This document shows positions 1-6,127 of a stretch of 48,441 nucleotides of DNA, piece after piece. The translations under genes were made by a program, and so were the position numbers. Positions within the stretch are counted from its first letter, which is position 1. Every line of letters starts with the position of its first letter. This stretch comes from Vulcanococcus limneticus LL. Lineage in GTDB: Bacteria > Cyanobacteriota > Cyanobacteriia > PCC-6307 > Cyanobiaceae. The notes under the pieces are model-generated. The model was not told where the DNA came from. It worked only from the letters and a program-made list of their open reading frames with translations, and did not search any database. The stretch covers positions 1 to 48,441 of the forward strand of contig NZ_NQLA01000023.1 in assembly GCF_002252705.1 (NCBI RefSeq), read 5' to 3'.

Positions 1-165
1 TCCGAGAAACCGAGCTGCTTGCCGCCCATCAACCCAGTCCTTGCCTGTGATCACTGAGCCATTGTCGCGCGGATGGCCTGGGTTTTCCAGGGTCTCCTTA
101 GTTAGATCAGCCCTGAAGTTGCCCTTTCCCTGGGTTTCGCCTCCACCACCTTCGCTGGATTCTCC
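1..165. other. Left-edge segment upstream of the devA-like gene
   Basis: No confident gene is visible. Two plus-strand frames run in from the left edge and stop within the first 60 bases (TGA near 48 and near 55), so one of them may be the last few codons of an upstream gene. A partial DevC-type permease would be expected here from the usual devBCA order, but nothing in these residues proves it. AT-richer hexamers at 99-107 could be a -10 element for the downstream ATPase gene. Confidence 0.3.
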
Positions 166-846
166 ATGCTGCAGCTGCGCGCGATCACCAAGTCCCACCA
201 GCTCGGCGAGGTGGCCGTGCCGATCCTGCACGGCATCGAGCTCACGATCCTGCGCGGTGAGTTCACCGCCATCGTGGGCAGTTCCGGTTCAGGCAAGTCC
301 ACCCTGATGACGATCCTGGGCTGCCTGGAGCAGCCCACCAGCGGCCGCTACTACTACGACGCCTGTGATGTGACCGCCCTCGACGATGACGCCCGCACAC
401 GGCTGCGCAATCGCCAGATCGGCTTTGTGTTCCAGCAGTTCAATCTGCTGTCGCGGCTAACGGCCCTGGAGAACGTGATGCTGCCGATGGTCTATGCGGG
501 CATCCCGCGGCCGCAGCGGCGCGAGCGGGCCGAGGCGCTGCTGCTGCGGGTGGGCCTGGCCGATCGGATGGCCAACCGCCCCAGCCAGCTCTCGGGCGGC
601 CAGCAGCAGCGGGTCGCCATCGCCCGGGCCCTGGTGAACGGGCCGGAGCTGCTGCTGGCCGATGAGCCCACCGGCGCCCTCGACACCCACACCGGCCAGG
701 AGGTGCTGGAGCTGCTCGCGGCCCTGCACGACCAGGGGCTCACGGTGGTGCTGGTCACCCACGACCTGTCGGTGGCGCGGGCCAGCCACCGGCTGGTGCG
801 TATCCAGGATGGGCGGATCACGGAGGATCGCCGGCCCCAGCCCTGA
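166..846 (+). CDS. devA: DevA/MacB-type ABC exporter ATP-binding protein
   Basis: This is the cytoplasmic ATPase of a MacAB/DevBCA-like tripartite exporter. The 226-residue protein has Walker A GSSGSGKS (38-45), Q-loop Gln90, signature LSGGQ (142-146), Walker B LLLADE (162-167) followed by PTGALD, and switch His199. The length, and the phrase FVFQQFNLL after the Q-loop, are typical of the LolD/MacB/DevA group. In cyanobacteria such ATPases pair with a HlyD-like adaptor (DevB) and an FtsX-type permease (DevC); if present they would lie left of the window. The ATG at 166 gives a normal N terminus. The gene converges with the anti-sigma gene 10 bases downstream. The substrate cannot be deduced. 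The symbol marks the family, not a proven orthologue. Confidence 0.85.
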   Translation: MLQLRAITKSHQLGEVAVPILHGIELTILRGEFTAIVGSSGSGKSTLMTILGCLEQPTSGRYYYDACDVTALDDDARTRLRNRQIGFVFQQFNLLSRLTALENVMLPMVYAGIPRPQRRERAEALLLRVGLADRMANRPSQLSGGQQQRVAIARALVNGPELLLADEPTGALDTHTGQEVLELLAALHDQGLTVVLVTHDLSVARASHRLVRIQDGRITEDRRPQP

Positions 847-856
847 GTGGCGGGCC

Positions 857-1594
857 TCAGATGGCGCCGCTGAGCAGCATCGGCCCCCGGGGCGCGCTGC
901 CGTCCGGCACGGTTTCGAGGCTGACGCTGACGCTGCTGGCCTGGCTGGTGGGGGAGGCGGGGATGGGCATCGCCACGTGGCCGTTGCGGTCTGGCGCGAA
1001 GGGCACGCAGCCCACCGCCCGGCCGTTCACCTGGGCCCAGAGCCGGTAGGTCTGGCCAGGGGGCAGGGGTGGCAGACCATCGAGCACCAGCAGGTTGTGG
1101 CTGGGGTTGCCGGTGACGAGCACCTCGCCGCTGGCCCGGCCGCTGGACTCCAGGGCCCGCAGCGGCAGCCTCCGGTTCAGCACCGGCAGGCCGCCGGCGC
1201 TCGGCCCCGGCGGCAGCTGCTGCTGCAGCTGGGCCACCTGCTGGCGGGTCTGCTGCAGCTGCACCCCCAGCACCAGCAGGGCGGCCCCCATCAGGCCCGG
1301 CACCAGCCAGCCGGCGGCCGCCGCCCTCCGCGCCTCCCGCGGCCGGGGCCCAGCCGCATCGGAGCGGCTCAGGAGGCGCTGCCTCAGCCGCGGCGGTGGC
1401 TTCACCGTGGCCGGCAGGGCCAGGGGCAGCAGCTCCAGGGTGGTGCGGAACTCCTCCAGCCGCTGGCGCAGGGCCGGGTCCTGCCGCAGCAGGGCCGCCA
1501 GCTGTTCACGCTCCGCCGAGTCCAGATCGCCGAGGGCGTGGCCGGCGAGCAGGGCGTCGATCTGGTCCTGGGGGAGGGGGGCGTCGGCGGTCAT
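857..1594 (-). CDS. RskA-like membrane anti-sigma factor
   Basis: The 245-residue protein probably holds the adjacent ECF sigma factor at the membrane. Its cytoplasmic N terminus (1-95) is an Asp/Glu/Leu-rich helical region as in anti-sigma domains, but it lacks the HxxxCxxC zinc motif of ZAS proteins. One membrane segment follows at about 101-120, then a coiled stretch rich in Gln. The extracytoplasmic part ends with features of the anti-sigma-K C-terminal domain: GQTYRLWA, PDRNGH, and the terminal SAPRGPMLLSG phrase. Its ATG lies inside the sigma stop codon (ATGA, 1591-1594), which indicates translational coupling in one operon. Release of sigma would normally follow regulated proteolysis. 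The signal sensed is unknown. Confidence 0.85.
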   Translation of the reverse strand: MTADAPLPQDQIDALLAGHALGDLDSAEREQLAALLRQDPALRQRLEEFRTTLELLPLALPATVKPPPRLRQRLLSRSDAAGPRPREARRAAAAGWLVPGLMGAALLVLGVQLQQTRQQVAQLQQQLPPGPSAGGLPVLNRRLPLRALESSGRASGEVLVTGNPSHNLLVLDGLPPLPPGQTYRLWAQVNGRAVGCVPFAPDRNGHVAMPIPASPTSQASSVSVSLETVPDGSAPRGPMLLSGAI

Positions 1595-2190
1595 GGCTCG
1601 CTCCGGAAGTCGATCAGCAGCGCCCGCAGGCGAATCAGGCCCTGGCGGGAGCGGGTCTTCACCGTGCCGAGCGGCAGTTGCAGCCGCGCCCCGATCGCCG
1701 ACTGGCTCAGGCCCTCGTAGTAGGCCAGCTCCAGCACCTGGCGCTGGTTGGCGGGGATGGCGACGAGGGCGGAGCGCACCCGGGTGGCCAGGTCGTCCTG
1801 TTCGGCGCTGGTGTGGGGACTGGCCACGGCCGTCGGAAACAGCTGCGCCGACCAGCGTTGCAGCAGCTGCCAGCGGTTGCGGCGCTGGTTGATCCGGTTG
1901 ATCGCCATCGAGCGGGTCAGCAGCAGCAGGTAGGCCAGCACCGGCCCCCGCGAGGGCTCATAGCGGCCCTGCTGCCAGTAGCGCAAGAACACGTCGTGGC
2001 AGAGGTCCTCGGCTTCCTGGCGGTCGCGGCACAGCCGCAGGGCCAGGCGGTACACCGGGCCGCCGCAGGCGTCGTAGAGGGCGCCCAGGTCGTCGAAGGG
2101 CTGCTGGGCAGTGGCCGGGTCCCGCTCTGCGGGATCAGGCTCGGCCGGGCTCCAGGGCGGGGCATCGGGGTCGGAGGGGGTCAGGCCCAC
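1591..2190 (-). CDS. ECF-type RNA polymerase sigma factor (SigK/RpoE-like)
   Basis: A 199-residue group 4 sigma factor. Region 2 spans about 34-105 (VYRLALRLCRDRQEAEDLCHD, with the DLCHDVF core) and region 4 about 135-195 (IPANQRQVLELAYYEG, then a helix-turn-helix SQSAIGARLQLPLGTVKTR). There is no region 1 or 3, as expected of the ECF class. The best start is GTG at 2190, without a clear Shine-Dalgarno sequence, so a different start is possible. The gene overlaps the anti-sigma gene by four bases. It is divergent from the secreted DM13 gene, and a GGAACC dyad lies between them, suggesting autoregulation and control of that neighbour. Confidence 0.9.
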   Translation of the reverse strand: MGLTPSDPDAPPWSPAEPDPAERDPATAQQPFDDLGALYDACGGPVYRLALRLCRDRQEAEDLCHDVFLRYWQQGRYEPSRGPVLAYLLLLTRSMAINRINQRRNRWQLLQRWSAQLFPTAVASPHTSAEQDDLATRVRSALVAIPANQRQVLELAYYEGLSQSAIGARLQLPLGTVKTRSRQGLIRLRALLIDFRSEP

Positions 2191-2336
2191 GGAGTGCTGC
2201 GGCGTGGCGCGGTCATGGGAGGTACAGGTGAGGGCCCGGATCGGATTCGCCCCGCTGCTGGCGGGCGGCTTGGTCTGGCCGCCTGGACGGCCCCTGCGGA
2301 CGGGGTGGCAATCCGATCGCTTGGTCCGTGGGTACA

Positions 2337-2369
2337 GGAACCACGCGCCGCCCGATCCGCAGCGGTTCC
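2337..2369. promoter_or_regulatory. Inverted GGAACC pair between the ECF sigma and DM13 genes
   Basis: GGAACC occurs on the plus strand at 2337-2342 and on the minus strand at 2369-2364, so the two face each other across 21 bases. GGAAC is the usual -35 core of ECF sigma promoters. On the minus strand a CGTG lies 18 bases beyond the hexamer (2345-2342), a fair -10 for such a promoter reading into the sigma operon. The plus-strand copy has no comparable -10 at the usual spacing. Function is inferred. Confidence 0.4.
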
Positions 2370-2407
2370 CAGCTGGTGCGCGCTACCCCCCCACACGATC
2401 CTTCCCC

Positions 2408-2905
2408 ATGACCGTTGTTTCGAAATCCCTGATTTCCGGCCTCACCCTGGCGATCCTCGCGGCCTCTGCCGTTGGCGTTCATGCCCAGGACAAGATGGCG
2501 CCCGGCGGCGCGATGAAGCCCCCTGGCGGCGCAATGATGGCTCCGGCAGCTGTTAGCTCTCAAGGCACCTTCCGGAAGGCGGAAGCGCCTGTTCGCGGTG
2601 GGTTTGTGATCAAGAACGAGGGCGGCAAGCAGGTGCTTGTGCTGAGCAGTGATTTCAAAACCAAGGCAGAAGCTCCCGACCTGAAGGTGGCGTTCAGCAC
2701 CTCAAGCACCCCCCTGGCGGCCAGCAAGCCTCCTGCCTATCCCCTCAAGCCCGGCAGCACCACGGTGCTGGCTCCCCTGAAGTCGCCATCGGGTTCCCAG
2801 AGCTACGTGATCCCCGCTTCCTTGAATCTGGCCAAGCAGGGATCGCTGCTGATCTGGTGTCAGCAGTTCAACGCCACCATGGCCTGGGCACCGCTCAAGG
2901 GCTGA
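2408..2905 (+). CDS. Secreted DM13-domain protein with Met-rich N terminus
   Basis: This 165-residue protein starts with a signal peptide (1-26, cleavage predicted after VHA). A short linker with Met30, Met36, Met43 and Met44 among Gly, Pro and Ala follows, then a DM13 domain (about 52-163). Domain landmarks are GTFRKAEAPVRGGF, LVLSSDFKTKAEAPDLKV, SQSYVIP and the terminal LLIWCQQFNATMAWAPL. Cys151 is the only cysteine of the mature protein. DM13 has been proposed to be a redox-active domain and is often linked with cytochrome b561-like partners. The gene is divergent from the ECF sigma gene and converges with a molybdopterin oxidoreductase and cytochrome b gene pair. It is probably a target of that sigma factor (inference). 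Confidence 0.8.
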   Translation: MTVVSKSLISGLTLAILAASAVGVHAQDKMAPGGAMKPPGGAMMAPAAVSSQGTFRKAEAPVRGGFVIKNEGGKQVLVLSSDFKTKAEAPDLKVAFSTSSTPLAASKPPAYPLKPGSTTVLAPLKSPSGSQSYVIPASLNLAKQGSLLIWCQQFNATMAWAPLKG

Positions 2906-2915
2906 CGCGGTCCGG

Positions 2916-2940
2916 CGCGGGCCCCCGTCCCGGGCCCGCG
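2916..2940. terminator. GC-rich hairpin between convergent genes
   Basis: A perfect 9-bp stem (CGCGGGCCC at 2916-2924 pairing with 2932-2940) has a 7-base loop. It sits in the 60 bases between the stops of the DM13 gene and the converging oxidoreductase gene. It may act as a bidirectional terminator, although there is no T tract on either side. Confidence 0.45.
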
Positions 2941-2965
2941 TCGCGGCCGCCGCCGCATCGGGGCT

Positions 2966-3673
2966 TCAGAGCCCGGCGAACCACTCGTAGCCCTGGTCTT
3001 CCCAGGTGCCGCGGCGCTCGCCCAGGCTGGCCACCACCTGGAGGCCCGTCACCCATTTGCTGAGCTTGTAGCCGAGCTTGATGGGCGAGGCGAGCCGCAC
3101 GGGGGCCCCGTGCGCCGCCGGCAGTGGGGCACCGTTCAGGTGGGTTGCCAGCAGGGTCTGGGGGTGCAGGGCGGAGGCCCGATCCCAGCTCTCGAGATAG
3201 CCGTCGGCCGAGCGGATGTACACATAGCTGCCCAGGGGGGAGGGGCCCGCCAGGGTCAGCACGTCCGCCAGGCGCACCCCCGACCAGGCCACGATCGCCG
3301 ACCAGCCCTCCACGCACACGTGGCGGATCACGATCTCGTGCTGGGGCAGGGCGGCCAGGGCCGCCAGCTCGAGCTGGAGGGGCCGGCGCACCAGGCCCTC
3401 CACCGCCAGCCGGTAGCGGCCGGGATCGATCTCGGGGGTGCCGTTGATGCTGTTGACCAGCAGTGCAGCGGGATCCACCTGGTCGCGGCGGAATTCGGGC
3501 ACCGGCCCCCGGCCCTGCAGCAGGGCCTCGACCCTCTCGTTGAGGGGTTCGCTGGCCTGCCCCACGGCGGTGCTGAAGCCGTTGAGGGCACAGCCGCCCA
3601 GCACCAGCGAAGAGCCGCCACCCAGGCCGAGCCCCAGCAGCCGGCGGCGGGTCAGGCGGGAGGAGCACGTCAT
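2966..3673 (-). CDS. Tat-exported molybdopterin oxidoreductase (sulfite oxidase / MsrP fold)
   Basis: The 235-residue protein carries a twin-arginine signal (T8-R-R-R-L-L) running into a lipobox-like LGGC with Cys28. This implies an exported, possibly lipid-anchored enzyme. The sulfite-oxidase-fold core follows; RHVCVEGWS holds the presumed Mo-ligand Cys120, and later landmarks are GSYVYIRSADGY and HGAPVRLASPIKLGYK. In this family MsrP (YedY) repairs methionine sulfoxide in periplasmic proteins, and other members have unknown substrates. The protein is shorter than typical MsrP. The ATG at 3673 is used because the frame upstream has no signal-peptide character. A cytochrome b561-like gene lies 41 bases upstream on the same strand and would supply electrons. 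Confidence 0.85.
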   Translation of the reverse strand: MTCSSRLTRRRLLGLGLGGGSSLVLGGCALNGFSTAVGQASEPLNERVEALLQGRGPVPEFRRDQVDPAALLVNSINGTPEIDPGRYRLAVEGLVRRPLQLELAALAALPQHEIVIRHVCVEGWSAIVAWSGVRLADVLTLAGPSPLGSYVYIRSADGYLESWDRASALHPQTLLATHLNGAPLPAAHGAPVRLASPIKLGYKLSKWVTGLQVVASLGERRGTWEDQGYEWFAGL

Positions 3674-3714
3674 GGGCGGGTGGATGGGATGGGGAGGGGA
3701 ATGGGCGGCACGGT

Positions 3715-4356
3715 TCAGGCGACCATCGCCCGCAGCAGCCGCAGACCGCCGATCCGCCAGGCCAGCAGCACGTGGCCCACCAGCAGCAGGGCGATGGCGG
3801 GGATCGTGGCCAGATGGCAGATCCGCAGCGTCTGCCAACTGGTGCTGCCGAAGGTCTCCCCCACGGAGAACAGGGCGACCAACCACCAGAACTGGGCGGG
3901 CTTGTATAGCGCCAGGCCGCTGATCAGGCTGAAGCCCAGCAGCACCAGCATCAGGCTGTAGATCAGACGATGGGCCGAGAGGCGTCGCTTGGCGGGGTTC
4001 AAGCTGGCGCGCAGGGTGGTGAGGTCGCCGCCAACGGCCAGGCGCCGGCGCCGCTGCAGAAACAGCAGGGCAATCCACACGCCCAGATTCAGCGCATAGG
4101 GGCCCATGAAACCGAAGTGCCAGTCGCGCCCGCCAGCCAGCCAGCCGCCCAGGGTGAAGAGCTGCGGCACGGTGGCGCCGCCCCGACCGCCGAAGACGGG
4201 ATTGGCGTTGTAGATCTGCAGCCCGCTGGCGGCCATCACCAGCAGCACCAGCAGGTTGAAGCCGTGGAAGGCCCGCGTCCAGAGCGGTCCGAAACGGATC
4301 GGGGTCACGCTGGCCGTGGTGGCGGGGCTGGCCGTGGCGTCAGGGGCAGCTCGCAT
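3715..4356 (-). CDS. Cytochrome b561-like membrane protein, electron partner of the oxidoreductase
   Basis: A 213-residue integral membrane protein with four or five hydrophobic segments. Histidines lie where b-type hemes are held in the cytochrome b561/b6 family: TRAFHGFNLL, SAHRLIYSL, RICHLATI and LLVGHVLLAW. A loop with DWHFGFMGPYALNL separates the first segments. It most likely passes electrons from the quinone pool or another donor across the membrane to the Tat-exported molybdopterin enzyme encoded 41 bases downstream. The start is the ATG at 4356. This is not the MsrQ (YedZ) type of partner, which belongs to the ferric-reductase fold, so the pair differs from classical MsrPQ. Confidence 0.8.
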   Translation of the reverse strand: MRAAPDATASPATTASVTPIRFGPLWTRAFHGFNLLVLLVMAASGLQIYNANPVFGGRGGATVPQLFTLGGWLAGGRDWHFGFMGPYALNLGVWIALLFLQRRRRLAVGGDLTTLRASLNPAKRRLSAHRLIYSLMLVLLGFSLISGLALYKPAQFWWLVALFSVGETFGSTSWQTLRICHLATIPAIALLLVGHVLLAWRIGGLRLLRAMVA

Positions 4357-4419
4357 GCGGCCGGCAGGGGACGACGATTCAGGTACCGCTGGGTGGCCGA
4401 AATGGATTGGGCCACCGCC

Positions 4420-5061
4420 CTAGCCACCTGCGTGGGCCAGGATGGCGAAGCGCCCCTTGTCGCGGCCCGTGGTGGGCTGGTTGAGGAACGCGGCCCGCAC
4501 GATCCGGAAGCCGGCGGCCGTCAGCAGGGCCTGGGCGGTGTCAGGCGGATGGGAGTCGTAGAAGAAGGTGGCGCCGAACATGGTGTCGGTGAAGGCCGGG
4601 TTCTCCGAGCCGCCCACGGTGAGCAGCAGGGCGCCGCCCGGGGCCAGGGCCTGATGGAGGCGGGCCGCGATCGGGGCGAAGCTCTGCCGGGGCAGGTGGA
4701 ACAGCACGTCCCAGGCGATGGCCGCTCCGTGGCCGGGACCAGGCTCATAGTGCTCCAGCGGGGCTTCGATCCAGGTCGCCTGGGGGAAGCGGGCCCGCGC
4801 CAACTCCAGCATCGCCGCCGACTGGTCGATGCCGGTGACGGCGTGGCCCGCCGCCAGCACGGCTTCCGCCATGGGACGGCCGGTGCCGCAGCCCAGGTCC
4901 AGCACCCGCGAGCCGGGGGCCAGGCCCGCGAGGAGGGCGTCCAGGAAGGGGCGCTCGCAGGGGCTGGCGCTGTGGCGCACCTGATCCCACTGGCCGGCGA
5001 TGGCGTCGTAGCTGCGGCGGTTGAGGCTGGGGTCTGGAGCAACGGCCCACGGGGTGGTCAT
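4420..5061 (-). CDS. Class I SAM-dependent methyltransferase
   Basis: A 213-residue soluble methyltransferase. Motif I is VLDLGCGTGRP (about 53-63), with the acidic end of the second strand in GHAVTGIDQSA, the motif IV region IAWDVLFHLPR and the post-motif LAPGGALLLTVG. The fold resembles small-molecule methyltransferases of the Methyltransf_11/25 type; nothing identifies the substrate. The gene lies 9 bases downstream of a membrane-protein gene and 63 bases upstream of the cytochrome b gene, all on the minus strand, so it may share a transcript with the molybdopterin enzyme. Confidence 0.85.
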   Translation of the reverse strand: MTTPWAVAPDPSLNRRSYDAIAGQWDQVRHSASPCERPFLDALLAGLAPGSRVLDLGCGTGRPMAEAVLAAGHAVTGIDQSAAMLELARARFPQATWIEAPLEHYEPGPGHGAAIAWDVLFHLPRQSFAPIAARLHQALAPGGALLLTVGGSENPAFTDTMFGATFFYDSHPPDTAQALLTAAGFRIVRAAFLNQPTTGRDKGRFAILAHAGG

Positions 5062-5070
5062 GGCATCCCG

Positions 5071-5613
5071 TCACTCCTTGCCCATCCGTGCCTTGAGCTG
5101 CTCCAGCTCCCGCCGCAGCTCCTGCATGCCCTGGCGCGAATCCTCCGCATCCCGCTCGCGCAGCGCCCGCTCCTCGCGCTGATAGCCGCCCAGGGCCTTG
5201 AACATCAGGCCGCCGCCACCCGCCACCATCGCCACCATGGCCAGGAGGCTCCAGAGGCTGGTGGGCCGGAAGCTGAACAGCAGGCTCTGCAGAACCGCCA
5301 CTCCCAGCGCCGCCGCCGACGCCCACAGCAGAAACCAGCCCAGCCTCCGGTAGACGTCCGCCAGCAGCAGGGCCACGCCGATGCCGAAGGGCAGCATCAG
5401 CAGCCCGAAGCCCGGGCCGGCGCCACCGGAGAAGACACCCCCGAACCAGCCACCCAGCCCCCGACCGAAGCCGCCGCCATAGCCGCCCGCCAGGCCGAAG
5501 GCGCCGAGCCCCGTGCCCACCATCACCTGGTTGGTGAACAGGAAGATGCCGGCGGCGAACAGGGCCCCGCCGATCAGAAACAGCAGGAAATCCTGGGCCG
5601 GTTGGCGGGCCAT
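5071..5613 (-). CDS. Membrane protein of unknown function with C-terminal coiled coil
   Basis: I do not recognise a named family in this 180-residue protein. It has an N-terminal hydrophobic segment (about 8-28), a very glycine-rich stretch (GGYGGGFGRGLGGWFGG) and further hydrophobic segments (about 70-85, 90-110 and 118-140). A charged C-terminal helix (RERDAEDSRQGMQELRRELE) is likely to form a coiled coil facing the cytoplasm. The start ATG is at 5613. It precedes the methyltransferase gene by 9 bases, which suggests co-transcription. Confidence 0.65.
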   Translation of the reverse strand: MARQPAQDFLLFLIGGALFAAGIFLFTNQVMVGTGLGAFGLAGGYGGGFGRGLGGWFGGVFSGGAGPGFGLLMLPFGIGVALLLADVYRRLGWFLLWASAAALGVAVLQSLLFSFRPTSLWSLLAMVAMVAGGGGLMFKALGGYQREERALRERDAEDSRQGMQELRRELEQLKARMGKE

Positions 5614-5659
5614 CGGCGCTCCACTCCTGGGCGGATGCTGGGCAGGGCCGCCGCCCCTG

Positions 5660-5983
5660 TCAATCGCGCCCCCGCCACTCCCGCACCAGCACCCGGGCGG
5701 TGGCGAACAGCAGCAGCCCCAGGGCCACCGGCAGCACCCGCAGGCCCAGGTAGGCCTCGGGCCGGATCCGGCAGGGCACCGTCACGCCCAGCAGTGTCAC
5801 CACCCGCACCACGGTCTGCACCGTGAGGCAGAGGCCGTCCGTGGCGATCTCGGCCAGGTGCAGGCCCGTGGCCACCAGCGCGGCGATCACGCCCAGGGAA
5901 CCGACGATCCACAGCCCTGCCAGCAGCCACCGGGCCTGGCGGGGTGACACCAGGTCCGTGGGCAGCAGCAACGCCAGGCCCAC
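5660..5983 (-). CDS. Small hydrophobic protein, start uncertain
   Basis: The frame encodes hydrophobic segments separated by short charged loops and ends in VLVREWRGRD. It is followed 46 bases downstream by the gene at 5071-5613. The only conventional in-frame start near the beginning of the hydrophobic region is GTG at 5983. Starting there cuts into the first hydrophobic segment, whose upstream residues (TLLLGGLIL) are still in frame. No ATG, GTG or TTG lies just upstream. Either a rare start is used or the protein begins at 5983. Function unknown. Confidence 0.45.
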   Translation of the reverse strand: MGLALLLPTDLVSPRQARWLLAGLWIVGSLGVIAALVATGLHLAEIATDGLCLTVQTVVRVVTLLGVTVPCRIRPEAYLGLRVLPVALGLLLFATARVLVREWRGRD

Positions 5984-6127
5984 CAGGATCAGGCCCCCCA
6001 GCAGCAGTGTCTCCAGCGTCGACCCACGGCTGCGTCGATTCTGGGCGGCCCGGCATCCTGGCGCCGGCCTGGCGCCGCCGCTCCCGGCCCGTAGCCTCGC
6101 CGCATCCCCACCGCCCCGGCGCCGCCC

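Noticed and set aside
2337-2358. Plus-strand ECF promoter using GGAACC at 2337
   Set aside because: A CGAT lies only 10 bases downstream and no CGT-like -10 occurs at 16-18 bases, so a full plus-strand promoter is not supported.
3970-5826. Plus-strand open frame of about 618 codons
   Set aside because: It lies antisense to the cytochrome b, methyltransferase and membrane-protein genes, is rich in Gln, Gly, Ala and His, and shows no domain. It is a shadow produced by very high GC.
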